Origin: Gammaproteobacteria bacterium
GTDB taxonomy: Bacteria > Pseudomonadota > Gammaproteobacteria > Enterobacterales > Psychrobiaceae
Assembly (NCBI GenBank): GCA_013214945.1
Contig: JABSRT010000014.1
Location: 58,667 to 122,666 of the forward strand
DNA length: 64,000 nucleotides
Direction: 5' to 3'
Positions 1 through 9,177 of the stretch are shown one piece after another. Within the stretch, counting starts at the first letter, position 1, and each line of letters starts with the position of its first letter. Below the pieces are notes generated by a model. The model was not told the origin of the DNA and did not search any database. It saw only the letters and a list, made by a program, of their open reading frames with translations. Both the position numbers and the translations under genes were made by a program.

Positions 1-235
1 ATTGAGCTGACTTCACTCGAATTTTGTTCTTTGCTACTTTTGATTCGTTTAAGCTAGCAATTGCCGCTAATGCTTCTTTTTCATCAAGCATTTCGATAAA
101 AGCAAAGCCTTTTGATTGACCTGTTGCTTGGTCTAATACTAAGTTACACTCGGTTACTGTACCGTGAGTTGCAAATAAGGTGTTAAGTTCTTGCTCGGTG
201 GTGTTCCGGTCAAGGTTACGAACTAATAGTTTCAT
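1..235 (-). CDS. RRM-domain RNA-binding protein, partial (C-terminus off the left edge)
   Basis: The reverse-strand frame opens with ATG at 235 and stays open to base 1, giving 78 visible residues. It starts MKLLVRNLD, an RNP2-type strand, and contains KGFAFIEM, an RNP1 motif, in the order of one RNA recognition motif. Small single-RRM proteins of 80-100 residues are common in marine gammaproteobacteria and are often cold-induced. They bind single-stranded RNA, but their targets are mostly unknown. The 3' end is outside the window, so a Gly-rich tail cannot be judged. Family assignment is firm; the specific role is not known. Confidence 0.85.
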   Translation of the reverse strand, partial: MKLLVRNLDRNTTEQELNTLFATHGTVTECNLVLDQATGQSKGFAFIEMLDEKEALAAIASLNESKVAKNKIRVKSAQ

Positions 236-419
236 AATAAGCCATGTTATTTATAATTAATGACTAATTATCTCAATTTATGTCTGATTGACCAAGCTAT
301 TTTATTGGAAATAATAACGAGGTTGTGACAGGTATCAACGGCGAAGCTAGCTAGACCTTATTTTTATTGCTGCGGGCTTGTATTGGCCTCAACTAATAAT
401 AATAAATGGAGTAAATCCT

Positions 420-977
420 GTGAAATCTGCCCAAGAACAATTATCGAATTATAAAAGTGTCCACCTTAATTCGCGTAATATCAAAACTCACTTTATTGGC
501 ATTCCGCTGATTATCTGGTCGATATTTTTGTTGCTTAATCTCATTCCATTTCAGATTGCGGTGCTGGACGCGCTAAACGACTATTTTCCGGTTAACGTCG
601 CCACGCTATTTGCTATTGGAGTGCTTGCTTATTATTCATTGTTGCATGTTCGATTGGCATTCGGCTTGGCGATTTTTATTTTGCCGGTATTGTATACATC
701 GTATTTGGTCGCTCAACAGGCGGGTGCCGGGTGGATTGCTTTGGTGGTGTTTGCTGTAGGTTGGGTATTGCAGTTAATAGGTCACCATTATGAACAGGCT
801 AAACCGGCATTTATCGACGATTTAAATCAGTTGTTTATTGGTCCTTTTTTTCTGATGGCAGAATTGTATTTTCTATTAGGCTTAGAAGCTGAGCTCAACA
901 AAAGCATAACCCCGTTAGCTATTACCAAAAGACGGCAGTTAGAGAAAAAATTAAGTGATAATCAGCAGGTGAGCTAA
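420..977 (+). CDS. DUF962 / Mpo1-like integral membrane protein
   Basis: This is a 185-residue protein with a HLNSRNIKTHFIGIPLIIWS-type N-terminus and a later GHHYEQAKPAFIDDLNQLF segment. These two His/Asn/Glu-rich motifs between hydrophobic helices are typical of DUF962. The yeast member Mpo1 is an Fe(II)-dependent dioxygenase that alpha-oxidises 2-hydroxy fatty acids; the bacterial role is untested. About four membrane segments are visible. I start at GTG 420 because GGAG lies at 408-411, eight bases upstream; an upstream TTG at 378 in the same frame has no such site. It stands alone between an RRM gene and a convergent sulfur enzyme. Confidence 0.8.
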   Translation: MKSAQEQLSNYKSVHLNSRNIKTHFIGIPLIIWSIFLLLNLIPFQIAVLDALNDYFPVNVATLFAIGVLAYYSLLHVRLAFGLAIFILPVLYTSYLVAQQAGAGWIALVVFAVGWVLQLIGHHYEQAKPAFIDDLNQLFIGPFFLMAELYFLLGLEAELNKSITPLAITKRRQLEKKLSDNQQVS

Positions 978-1003
978 CACCAATGGCCAGAGGCTATTGT
1001 GAT

Positions 1004-1046
1004 AAGTTAGTTCAACGTGGTGTCATCACTGCCATTGAACTAACTT
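1004..1046. terminator. Hairpin between convergent genes
   Basis: A perfect 12-bp inverted repeat (AAGTTAGTTCAA at 1004-1015 and its complement at 1035-1046) with a 19-base loop lies between the stop codons of the DUF962 gene and the convergent sulfur enzyme. Neither side has a strong U-run, so it may be a weak bidirectional terminator or a 3'-end stabiliser. Confidence 0.45.
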
Positions 1047-1087
1047 CGACGTTATTGTTTAATCCATACTCATCGCGAAATATGAGC

Positions 1088-3370
1088 TTATTCAGCAGTC
1101 AGGCTATTTAAAGCATAACCGCCAACCACATGGCCAATATTACTAAAACCTAAACGTGCTAAGGCTTGGGCTGCTATGTGCGAGCGGCTGCCACTGCGAC
1201 AAATTAAGGCCAACGGCGCTTGTTTGTTGTGTTGGTATTGCCGCACAAACTGGACCAGCCGTGATACCGGCACATTAGTATATGATTGGGCATCGTGGCC
1301 TAAGGCATATTCATGGGGCTCTCGAATATCAATCAATTTCAGCGCACCAGATTGTGCCATCGCCACACCTAAGCTAGTGCTTGAATATGCCTTCACTTGG
1401 CTTTTGTTGCCGTTGCCGACAAAGGCCCCACACATTATTTCTGCGCCGGTCTCATCAACAATATGTTGGTCTAATAAGGTCTTTTGACGCGAAAAATCGA
1501 CCAAGGTGATACCGTTGAAAATGACTAGCGCTAATAATTTATTGCGTGACAGCTCGGCGCTAAAGCTGGTGGCAAATTCATTATGATAGTCATGACTTGG
1601 GCAGATAATGGTGTTGTTGCCGATAAGCCGATGCAATTGCTGGAGACTGGAAAACAAGCCATCAGTGCTACTGGTACTGAAATTGGTCCGCCCGAGACTG
1701 CCGATTAAAATGGTGTCGCCGCAAAATGCATATTCTACTTGCCATGCTTGAGCCGTCGTTGGCAGAGATTGGCATAACAACAGACTAATGCTGTCATTAG
1801 TGTGACCTGCAGTGGCGACTTTAACTAAGTATTGCTGACCAATGGCTACATATTGATAGGTGTTGCCGTCAACGGTAAACGATGGAGAATTAAGCGGCCA
1901 GCCAAGATGATCGCTGTGCTGGTTTGGCAGTAAGTGGTCTGCAATAAGCCCACGACACGACACATGATCGGCATGACCATGGGTATCGATAACCGCGATT
2001 AGTTGCAACGATTGGCAGGCCAGTAAGGTCGTAATACGCTGCTCTAGTTCAGGTAAGGGATCAATGATAACCGCTGTTTTTTCTACGTTGTCAACATATA
2101 ACCAAGTGCAACTTCCGCCTACTTTAAATTGGATTAGTCCCGCTAATTCAACCGGGTTGTTGGTTTGTGCCAGATCATGAGTAAAGCAACTCATTGTCAA
2201 TGCTTGGGCGCATAGTTGGATCCGCTCACAGGCAATATCGACTTGCGCTTGAGTCATTGCTGGGCCAAAAGACATGCGAATAGCAGACTCGCTTTGCCAC
2301 TGCGCTAACCCCATCGCGTCAAGCACAAAACTACGGGTTACTTTCGAGCTACAGGCCGAGCCAGAACTGACCCTAATATTGGCAGCATCAAATAAATCCA
2401 TCATTTCTTTTGAGCTAAGGTTTGGCACCGAAAAATTAATCGTGGTTGGCACGCTATTATCAAAGTGATGGTTCAATACAATGCTTGGGAAGGCGGTGGT
2501 TAATGCCGCGACGAGTTGCTGGCGAAATTGCTCGAGCTTAACGGCTGGGGTAAAGCTGTGCTGGCTTTGATTGAGTAACATCGAGAATATAACACTTAGG
2601 GCCGCCATGCCGGGCAGGTTTTCAGTGCCAGAACGCAAACCACCTTCTTGACCGCCGCCAGCGATAAATGAGGTGAACGGTGCATTTTCTTTAATATATA
2701 CAAAACCAATGCCTTTAGGTGCATAAAGCTTGTGACCACTAAAAGGGGCGTAATCTATGCTGGTATTAGCCAGATTGAGACTCATTTTCCCCAATGCTTG
2801 CACGCAATCGACCATCCAAAACACATCTTGATTATGGCCTCTGATCGTTTGATCTAATAACTCAATATCTTGATAAACACCAGTCTCGTTATTAACGGCC
2901 ATGGTGCAAATCATTAAGGCATTAGGTACTTCACGGGCGATAAAGTCCAAATCGAGTTGGCCGCTCTTATCAACCGGAATCGCTTTAATTTGAGCATTAA
3001 TGCCAAGCAACTCATTCCAATGTTTGAGTGATTCTGGCACTGCTTTATGCTCGGTAGCGCCATATAACAAACAATAATCTTGGGTATTTTTAATGCTGGC
3101 TCTAGCGTGGCATAGTGCCGACAAAATAGCGGTTTGGATGCCCTCAGTTGCGCCACTGGTAAAAATAACCTTGCCGTGACCAGCGCCAATGATCTCTGTT
3201 GCCTGATGACGGGTTTTATCCATGATCTGTTTAGCTTGCAGGCCGCTAATATGGCTGCTGCTTGGATTACCAAATAGCGTTTCCATTGCCGCAAGTGCCG
3301 CAGCCGCGGCTTGAGGTAATACCGGAGTCGTTGCATTCTCATCGAGATAAATTTGCGTGAGCTGGTCCAT
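1088..3370 (-). CDS. Cysteine desulfurase - MBL persulfide dioxygenase-like - rhodanese fusion
   Basis: Three enzyme domains are joined in 760 residues. Residues 1-390 are a class V aminotransferase of the NifS/IscS type, with FTSGATEG, the PLP lysine in SGHK (near 211) and the catalytic cysteine in SSGSACSS. Residues about 400-640 are a metallo-beta-lactamase fold with THGHADH (near 463), a GD..LGRTNF segment and further His ligands, as in ETHE1-like persulfide dioxygenases. Residues about 660-760 are a rhodanese with active loop CRSGSRS (Cys near 722). The family facts suggest sulfane sulfur taken from cysteine is oxidised and moved to thiols within one protein; this is inference. The divergent neighbour is a DecR-like cysteine-responsive regulator. 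All catalytic motifs look intact. Confidence 0.9.
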   Translation of the reverse strand: MDQLTQIYLDENATTPVLPQAAAAALAAMETLFGNPSSSHISGLQAKQIMDKTRHQATEIIGAGHGKVIFTSGATEGIQTAILSALCHARASIKNTQDYCLLYGATEHKAVPESLKHWNELLGINAQIKAIPVDKSGQLDLDFIAREVPNALMICTMAVNNETGVYQDIELLDQTIRGHNQDVFWMVDCVQALGKMSLNLANTSIDYAPFSGHKLYAPKGIGFVYIKENAPFTSFIAGGGQEGGLRSGTENLPGMAALSVIFSMLLNQSQHSFTPAVKLEQFRQQLVAALTTAFPSIVLNHHFDNSVPTTINFSVPNLSSKEMMDLFDAANIRVSSGSACSSKVTRSFVLDAMGLAQWQSESAIRMSFGPAMTQAQVDIACERIQLCAQALTMSCFTHDLAQTNNPVELAGLIQFKVGGSCTWLYVDNVEKTAVIIDPLPELEQRITTLLACQSLQLIAVIDTHGHADHVSCRGLIADHLLPNQHSDHLGWPLNSPSFTVDGNTYQYVAIGQQYLVKVATAGHTNDSISLLLCQSLPTTAQAWQVEYAFCGDTILIGSLGRTNFSTSSTDGLFSSLQQLHRLIGNNTIICPSHDYHNEFATSFSAELSRNKLLALVIFNGITLVDFSRQKTLLDQHIVDETGAEIMCGAFVGNGNKSQVKAYSSTSLGVAMAQSGALKLIDIREPHEYALGHDAQSYTNVPVSRLVQFVRQYQHNKQAPLALICRSGSRSHIAAQALARLGFSNIGHVVGGYALNSLTAE

Positions 3371-3405
3371 AAATTTCTCTTAGCTAAATATAGTTAATAA
3401 CAATA

Positions 3406-3481
3406 GAAATTATTTCACAGAGAGCGGGGTATTTTGTTGCGAAATTGACTAACAATAACTGTAATTTTGGAATACCATTCC
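3406..3481. promoter_or_regulatory. Candidate operator cluster between the sulfur enzyme and the Lrp regulator
   Basis: The divergent spacer holds three dyads: GAAAT-T-ATTTC at 3406-3416, TTGTT-N12-AACAA at 3434-3455 and GGAAT-ACC-ATTCC at 3469-3481. Lrp/AsnC proteins bind AT-rich imperfect dyads next to their own genes, so these are candidate sites for the adjacent regulator. No binding consensus could be checked. Confidence 0.4.
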
Positions 3482-3518
3482 TATTAAGGCTTGTTAATTG
3501 AAATTAAATACCATGATT

Positions 3519-3977
3519 ATGGATTCGTTCGATAAAAAGATTCTACATTTGTTACAGCAAGATTGTACTGTCGCTATCAGCAGCATTGCAGAACAGGTTG
3601 GTTTATCAACTTCACCATGTTGGCGTCGTATTCAAGCAATGGAACACGCTGGCATTATTACCGGACGAGTCGCGTTGGCCGATCCCGCTAAACTCAATCT
3701 CGGACTTACGGTGTTTGTGATGATCAAAACGAGCAAACATAATCCGCAGTGGTTAGAAAAATTCTCTGACGTTGCTGACGACTTTAGCGAAATAGTAGAG
3801 TTTTACCGCATGAGCGGCCAAGTCGATTATTTGTTAAAGGTGGTCGTGCCTGACATGAAGGCGTTTGATAACTTTTATAAGAGCTTAATTACTCGCGCTG
3901 ATTTTTCGGATATTAGTTCGAGTTTTTCAATGGAAGAGATTAAATACACCACCGCATTGCCCGTCACTTATATTTGA
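3519..3977 (+). CDS. Lrp/AsnC family regulator, DecR (YbaO)-like
   Basis: This 152-residue protein has an N-terminal winged helix (MDSFDKKILHLLQQDC, LSTSPCWRRIQAM as recognition helix) and a C-terminal RAM ligand domain (FYRMSGQVDYLLKVVVPDM). The TSPCWRRI and SSSFSMEEIKYTTALP segments resemble E. coli DecR/YbaO, which activates cysteine detoxification genes in response to L-cysteine. Lrp-type proteins act as dimers to octamers on DNA. I chose ATG 3519 because its length matches DecR; ATG 3513 is two codons upstream, and neither has a clear ribosome-binding site. It is divergent from the cysteine desulfurase fusion, so control of that gene is the natural inference. Confidence 0.85.
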   Translation: MDSFDKKILHLLQQDCTVAISSIAEQVGLSTSPCWRRIQAMEHAGIITGRVALADPAKLNLGLTVFVMIKTSKHNPQWLEKFSDVADDFSEIVEFYRMSGQVDYLLKVVVPDMKAFDNFYKSLITRADFSDISSSFSMEEIKYTTALPVTYI

Positions 3978-4070
3978 TGTATTTACGGGTTTACGTTAAA
4001 TGAAACATTATCTGTCATAAATCACGTTCAGCTTGAGTACCAATGGCATGTTTTAGTGTGACATTTGGCT

Positions 4071-4093
4071 CGGGCGCTACTTTCGAGCGCCCG
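4071..4093 (+). other. GC-rich hairpin in the aqpZ leader
   Basis: CGGGCGCT at 4071-4078 pairs perfectly with AGCGCCCG at 4086-4093 around a 7-base loop, about 57 bases before the aqpZ start. There is no U-run after it, so it is not a classical terminator for the Lrp gene. It may be a leader structure. Confidence 0.4.
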
Positions 4094-4149
4094 CAACAAA
4101 CATCGCACAACAGCAATGGTCTTTATATTGCGCGATTAAGGGATACATA

Positions 4150-4860
4150 ATGACATTGACAAAAAAATTAGCCGCAGAATTTATTGGCACATTTTGGTTG
4201 GTCCTCGGGGGGTGTGGCAGTGCGGTGTTAGCCGCGGGCTTTCCCGACGTTGGCATTGGTTTATTAGGGGTGTCGTTAGCGTTTGGTCTTACCGTGTTAA
4301 CCATGGCCTATGCTATTGGTCATATTTCGGGTTGCCACCTTAATCCTGCAGTTTCTGTAGGTTTATGGGCTGGAGGACGTTTTGCACTGGCTGAACTTGG
4401 CCCTTATATCGCTGCGCAAGTAACAGGTGGTGTAGTGGGTGCGGCGACTTTATATGTTATCGCATCTGGCCAAGCTGGTTTTGATGTGTCGGCCGGTTTT
4501 GCAGCCAATGGTTATGGCGAACACTCGCCTGGTGGTTATGGCTTAATTGCGGCACTGGTCACTGAAGTGGTGATGACCTTAATGTTTTTATTTATCATCT
4601 TAGGGGCGACCGACAAACGAGCGCCACAAGGGTTTGCGCCGATAGCGATTGGGCTTGGGCTTACTCTTATCCATTTAATTAGTATTCCGGTGACTAATAC
4701 GTCGGTTAATCCAGCGCGCAGCACGGGCGTTGCAATTTTTCAGGGAGATTGGGCGTTGTCACAACTGTGGTTATTTTGGTTAGCACCGATCGCTGGCGCC
4801 ATATTAGCAGGGGTGATTTATCGTTGGTTTGAAAGTAATCAAGCAACAGAAACTAACTAA
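4150..4860 (+). CDS. aqpZ: Aquaporin Z (water channel)
   Basis: This 236-residue membrane protein has the two signature loops of major intrinsic proteins: NPAV after SGCHL (near residue 63) and NPAR after TNTSV (near 189). Six membrane helices fit the hydrophobicity. The NPAR loop, with a narrow-filter Arg and short loops, fits the water-selective AqpZ branch rather than glycerol facilitators, and the length is close to E. coli AqpZ. It would allow rapid water flow across the inner membrane during osmotic change. The gene appears monocistronic, with a hairpin in its leader and about 130 bases without features after it. Confidence 0.93.
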   Translation: MTLTKKLAAEFIGTFWLVLGGCGSAVLAAGFPDVGIGLLGVSLAFGLTVLTMAYAIGHISGCHLNPAVSVGLWAGGRFALAELGPYIAAQVTGGVVGAATLYVIASGQAGFDVSAGFAANGYGEHSPGGYGLIAALVTEVVMTLMFLFIILGATDKRAPQGFAPIAIGLGLTLIHLISIPVTNTSVNPARSTGVAIFQGDWALSQLWLFWLAPIAGAILAGVIYRWFESNQATETN

Positions 4861-4988
4861 GCTTTATTGCTAGCGGTATTACTCGCTGTATTGTTAGCTT
4901 TGCTTATATTGTTGACACTGGTTGTAAACGATATAAGTGCAAGCTCGAGAACTTCATAACCCCCAAGCTTACTTATTCGCAGCTCAGG

Positions 4989-5252
4989 TTAATAAACGCT
5001 AGAAATATCGATGTCAGAAGTAGGGCGGGTACAACAGGTTAAAATTTCACCGTCGCGAATATAGGCCAGCGGTTCTAGGGTATAAACTACTTGGCCAGTA
5101 TTTAACTTACAACGACAAGCGCCACAGGTACCATCACGACAATGATAATCTACGGTAAACCCCTGAGCTTCTAAATACTCTAAGGTGGTTTGCTCGCTGC
5201 GTTGTTCGAATTTCTTATCGCACAACACATTGTTGTAAGTTACTGCTTTCAT
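4989..5252 (-). CDS. yfaE: 2Fe-2S ferredoxin, YfaE-like, for R2 cofactor maintenance
   Basis: An 87-residue plant-type ferredoxin with cluster cysteines in the pattern C....CGACRC plus a later CC (DYHCRDGTCGACRCKL and ILTCCTRP). In E. coli, YfaE donates electrons to rebuild the diferric-tyrosyl radical of NrdB. It follows nrdB by 46 bases on the same strand, so it is the last gene of an nrdA-nrdB-yfaE operon. The start at 5252 gives a normal family length. The nearest AAAGG upstream is about 14 bases away, so translation may depend on coupling. Confidence 0.92.
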   Translation of the reverse strand: MKAVTYNNVLCDKKFEQRSEQTTLEYLEAQGFTVDYHCRDGTCGACRCKLNTGQVVYTLEPLAYIRDGEILTCCTRPTSDIDISSVY

Positions 5253-5298
5253 TATTTAGCGTTAAACCTTTATCGTGTTAAATCAAAAGTTCGTTTGA

Positions 5299-6429
5299 TT
5301 ATAAATCAAAGTCATCGAATTCATCACTGTCTAACTCACTGTCAATTTGACCCACTAAGTAAGATGAAATTTCACTCTCTTGTGGTGCAACTTGCACATT
5401 GTCACTGACCAAATAAGAATTCATCCATGGCAGTGGGTTAGTTAAGGTCGAGAATGGTGGCTTGTAACCGATCGCGATTAAACGTTGGTTACTGATATAT
5501 TCAATGTATTCCTTGAGCATTACAGCGTTTAAGCCAATCATTGAGCCATCTTTAAATAAATAGTCAGCCCACTCTTTTTCTTGTTCGACCACGTCTAAAA
5601 AGACCTGTAAACCTTGCTGCTTCATGTCAGCACTGATTTCGGCCATTTCTGGATCGTCTTTACCGTCGGCCCACAAGTTTAAGATATGCTGAGTACCGGT
5701 CAGGTGAACTGACTCATCACGCGCAATTAGCTTGATAATTTTGGCGTTACCTTCAAGCAATTCACGTTCGGCAAAAGCAAACGAACAGGCAAAACTAACA
5801 TAGAAACGAATTGCTTCTAGGGCATTAATCGAACAAATGGCCAAAAACAGGCTTTCTTTAAGCTTACGTTGTGTAACGACAACACTGCGCCCTTCAACTT
5901 GATAAGTGCCTTCGCCTTGTGACTGCAATAACTGGGTTAGTAAGATCACTTCGTCAAAGAATTTTGAAATGCTGGTGGCACGTTTCATGATATCTTCGTT
6001 CAGTAAAATATCGTCAAATACTTCGCTAGGGTCAGTAAACAAGTTACGTAAAATATGGGTATATGAACGAGAATGAATAGTTTCAAAAAAGCCCCAAGTT
6101 TCAACCCAAGTTTCAATCTCAGGCAATGAGACTAACGGCAGCAAGGTAACGTTAACGCTACGCGCAGCGATTGAATCGAGCAACGTTTGGTATTTAAGGT
6201 TGCTGATGAATATATGACGTTCGCTGTCCGACAGTTTTTGCCAATCGGCACGGTCTTTTGAAATATCAACTTCTTCGGGACGCCAGAAAAATGAAATTTG
6301 TTTTTCGATTAATTTTTCAAAAATGGGTAATTTTTGTTGATCAAAACGTGAAACATTGACGGCGTTACCGAGAAACATTGGCTCAAGCAGAGGATTGTTT
6401 TTAATTTGATTGAACGTAGAGTATGTCAT
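5299..6429 (-). CDS. nrdB: Ribonucleoside-diphosphate reductase class Ia, beta subunit (R2)
   Basis: This 376-residue R2 has the full iron-radical site: [13 protein letters not shown] carries the Glu, His and radical Tyr, ALEAIRFY a second Glu, and [10 protein letters not shown] the Glu and His that complete the diiron ligands. The acidic C-terminus ([10 protein letters not shown]) is the peptide that docks in NrdA. R2 generates the tyrosyl radical passed to the large subunit to start reduction of NDPs to dNDPs in the cytoplasm. It lies 70 bases downstream of nrdA and is followed by yfaE. Confidence 0.97.
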   Translation of the reverse strand: MTYSTFNQIKNNPLLEPMFLGNAVNVSRFDQQKLPIFEKLIEKQISFFWRPEEVDISKDRADWQKLSDSERHIFISNLKYQTLLDSIAARSVNVTLLPLVSLPEIETWVETWGFFETIHSRSYTHILRNLFTDPSEVFDDILLNEDIMKRATSISKFFDEVILLTQLLQSQGEGTYQVEGRSVVVTQRKLKESLFLAICSINALEAIRFYVSFACSFAFAERELLEGNAKIIKLIARDESVHLTGTQHILNLWADGKDDPEMAEISADMKQQGLQVFLDVVEQEKEWADYLFKDGSMIGLNAVMLKEYIEYISNQRLIAIGYKPPFSTLTNPLPWMNSYLVSDNVQVAPQESEISSYLVGQIDSELDSDEFDDFDL

Positions 6430-6499
6430 TATAAACCTTAAAATAAGTCACTAAAAGCCACTGCAAAGAGTGGCTATTTGGTATTGCTAGCCTGGCTTG

Positions 6500-8785
6500 T
6501 TAAATCTTACAAGCGCCGCCTTCACAACCGTCGTCTTCTGGTTCAATCACAATATCACCTTGTACATCATTAGCACCGTCACGGGTATTATGATAATACA
6601 ACGTTTTAATCCCAAGCTTGTAAGCAGTTAATAGATCTTTTAACAGTTGCTTAATCGGTACCTTGCCATTGTCAAAGCGACTTGGATCATAGTTAGTGTT
6701 GGCTGAAATAGCTTGATCAACAAACTTTTGCATGATGCCAACTAATTCTAGGTAACCTTGGTTTGACGGGATATTCCACAATAATTCGTAACTTTCACGC
6801 AAGCGAGCATATTCAGGAACTACCTGCTTTAATACGCCGTCTTTGCTGGCTTTAACGCTGATTAAACCACGTGGTGGCTCAATGCCGTTGGTCGCGTTAG
6901 AAATTTGAGATGAGGTTTCAGAAGGCATTAGCGCCGACAACGTTGAGTTGCGCAGGCCGTGCGTTTTGATTTCGGTGCGCAGCGACTCCCAATCAAGGTT
7001 TAGCGCTGGTGAACATAACTTATCAACATCTTTCTTGTAAGTATCAATGGGCAAGATGCCTTGCGCATAAGTTGTTTCATTAAACAAATCACAAGCGCCG
7101 ACTTCTTTTGCTAACTTATTTGATGCTTTAAGTAGGTAATACTGAATAGCTTCAAAGGTTTCGTGGGTTAGACGATTAGCACTACCGTCTGAATATTTAA
7201 CCCCATTTTTAGCCAGATAGTAGGCAAAGTTAATGACGCCCACACCTAAAGTACGACGACCAATGCTTGATTTCTGCGCTGCAATAATTGGGTAATCTTG
7301 ATAAGTCAGCAAGTTATCTAATGCTCGAACGGCCAATTCAGCCAGTTCTTCTAAGTCGTCCAGTGATTTAATCACGCCAAGGTTGAAAGCTGACAACGTA
7401 CAAAGGGCAATTTCACCGTTTGGATCGTCAAAGCTTTGCAGTGGTTTGGTTGGCAAGGCAATTTCTAAACACAGGTTCGACTGACGAACAGGCGCAACCT
7501 TTGGATCAAATGGGCTGTGAGTATTACAGTGGTCAACATTTTGTAAATAAATACGACCAGTGCTCGCACGCTCTTGCGCGAACAACGAGAATAACTCAGC
7601 GGCTTTAATAGTCGATTTACGAATGCTGGCGTCATTTTCGTATTTAACATACAGTTCTTCGAACTTGTCTTGGTCAGCGAAAAACGCATCATATAAACCA
7701 GGAACATCACTTGGCGAGAACAAGGTGATGTTGCCACCTTTAATTAAACGCTGGTACATAGTTTTATTAAACTGAACACCGTAGTCCATGTGTCGAACAC
7801 GGTTCTCTTCAACGCCACGGTTGTTTTTAAGTACTAACAACGATTCAACTTCAAGGTGCCACAGTGGGTAGAACAATGTTGCCGCGCCGCCACGAACGCC
7901 ACCTTGCGAACAGCTTTTAACCGCTGTTTGAAAGTGTTTGTAAAATGGGATACAACCGGTATGAAAAGCTTCACCACCGCGAATAGGGCTACCTAATGCA
8001 CGAATACGACCGGCATTAATGCCAATGCCTGCGCGTTGACTAACGTATTTTACAATGGCGCTTGATGTCGCGTTAATTGAGTCGAGGTTATCATCACATT
8101 CAATCAGTACACACGAGCTGAACTGGCGAGTAGGGGTACGTACACCGGCCATAATTGGCGTTGGCAATGAAATCTTAAAGAGTGATACCGCGTTATAAAA
8201 GCGAATAATGTAATCCATTCGCGTATCACTTGGGTACTTTGAAAATAACGAGGCGGCAATCAGCATGTATAAGAACTGAGCGCTTTCGAAAATTTCGCCA
8301 GTTACCCGGTTTTGCAGCAGGTATTTACCTTCAAGTTGCTTGACCGCAGCGTAGCTAAAGTTCATATCGCGCCAATGATCAATCGCGTTATTCATTTGTT
8401 CAAATTCAGCTTCGGTGAAATCACTTAACAAATGTTGATCGTAACGACCTTGCTCACACATTTTTACGGTATGGGCAAACAGATGCGGCGGCTCAAATTG
8501 ACCGTAGGCTTTTTTACGTAAATGGAATACCGCTAAACGCGCTGCCATAAATTGATAATCAGGTGACGCTTCAGAAATTTGGTCTGCAGCCGCTTTGATA
8601 ATTGTTTCATGGATATCTTCGGTTTTAATACCCATATAAAATTGGATATGGGCTTTAAGCGCCACTTGTGAAACCGAAACATTTTCAAGATTCTCGGCGG
8701 CCCAAGTGATCACTTTATGAATTTTTTCAAGGTCAATGGGTTCTTGTTTGCCGCTGCGTTTGGTGACCAAAATATTTGTATTCAT
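6500..8785 (-). CDS. nrdA: Ribonucleoside-diphosphate reductase class Ia, alpha subunit (R1)
   Basis: This 761-residue R1 starts with an ATP-cone (residues about 5-95), so overall dATP inhibition is expected. The catalytic residues are visible: the redox Cys in SSCVLIE, SNLCLE with the thiyl Cys and Glu, the partner Cys in GEIALCTLSAFNLG, the radical-transfer Tyr pair in TLYYHNTRDGA, and the C-terminal shuttle cysteines in GCEGGACKI. Length and sequence are close to E. coli NrdA. It heads nrdA-nrdB-yfaE. Upstream sit a likely pair of NrdR boxes and a perfect DnaA box, implying coupling of dNTP supply to replication. Confidence 0.97.
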   Translation of the reverse strand: MNTNILVTKRSGKQEPIDLEKIHKVITWAAENLENVSVSQVALKAHIQFYMGIKTEDIHETIIKAAADQISEASPDYQFMAARLAVFHLRKKAYGQFEPPHLFAHTVKMCEQGRYDQHLLSDFTEAEFEQMNNAIDHWRDMNFSYAAVKQLEGKYLLQNRVTGEIFESAQFLYMLIAASLFSKYPSDTRMDYIIRFYNAVSLFKISLPTPIMAGVRTPTRQFSSCVLIECDDNLDSINATSSAIVKYVSQRAGIGINAGRIRALGSPIRGGEAFHTGCIPFYKHFQTAVKSCSQGGVRGGAATLFYPLWHLEVESLLVLKNNRGVEENRVRHMDYGVQFNKTMYQRLIKGGNITLFSPSDVPGLYDAFFADQDKFEELYVKYENDASIRKSTIKAAELFSLFAQERASTGRIYLQNVDHCNTHSPFDPKVAPVRQSNLCLEIALPTKPLQSFDDPNGEIALCTLSAFNLGVIKSLDDLEELAELAVRALDNLLTYQDYPIIAAQKSSIGRRTLGVGVINFAYYLAKNGVKYSDGSANRLTHETFEAIQYYLLKASNKLAKEVGACDLFNETTYAQGILPIDTYKKDVDKLCSPALNLDWESLRTEIKTHGLRNSTLSALMPSETSSQISNATNGIEPPRGLISVKASKDGVLKQVVPEYARLRESYELLWNIPSNQGYLELVGIMQKFVDQAISANTNYDPSRFDNGKVPIKQLLKDLLTAYKLGIKTLYYHNTRDGANDVQGDIVIEPEDDGCEGGACKI

Positions 8786-8932
8786 TGTTGTAAAAATTCC
8801 ATGATATGGCTAGACAGTATAGTGCTGGCGAATTGATCGCCAATTCTCGAGTATCATCAATTGTTATAGTTTTTATATGGCTCAATAATATCATGAGTCA
8901 CCAACTATTGATTGTGATAACGTCGACAAAAT

Positions 8933-8979
8933 ACACAACATCTAGGGGGTAATAAATTATTTGGTACAAGATAGTGTGC
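8933..8979. promoter_or_regulatory. Probable NrdR box pair upstream of nrdAB
   Basis: ACACAACATCTAGGGG at 8933-8948 matches the NrdR palindrome acaCwAtATaTwGtgt at 12 of 16 positions by my count. GTACAAGATAGTGTGC at 8964-8979 matches at 11 of 16. Their starts are 31 bases apart, the three-helical-turn spacing known for NrdR box pairs. They sit about 150-190 bases before the nrdA start, where the repressor would bind. No nrdR gene is in this window. Confidence 0.6.
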
Positions 8980-9017
8980 TAGCGCTAAATTTGCAAGTAA
9001 TAATGACTGGGATAAAT

Positions 9018-9026
9018 TGTGGATAA
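9018..9026 (-). promoter_or_regulatory. Perfect DnaA box upstream of nrdAB
   Basis: TGTGGATAA is the complement of the consensus DnaA box TTATCCACA. It lies about 235 bases upstream of nrdA in the 392-base spacer to the HAD gene. DnaA is known to control nrdAB in E. coli. One perfect 9-mer has about even odds of appearing by chance somewhere in 64 kb, so its location is the main support. The rest of the 8786-9177 spacer is AT-rich with no other feature I can support. Confidence 0.5.
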
Positions 9027-9177
9027 ACTGTGAGTGTTTTTTTAGGTTAGTAGTGACTATCACGGCAAAGATAATCAGCGACTAACCCAACAAAAAAGCA
9101 ATTTCAAAACAGAAAAAATAAAATATATTTTTTACAAAACTGGCGCGATTTATTCATGGCAAATTAGCAACAAATCT

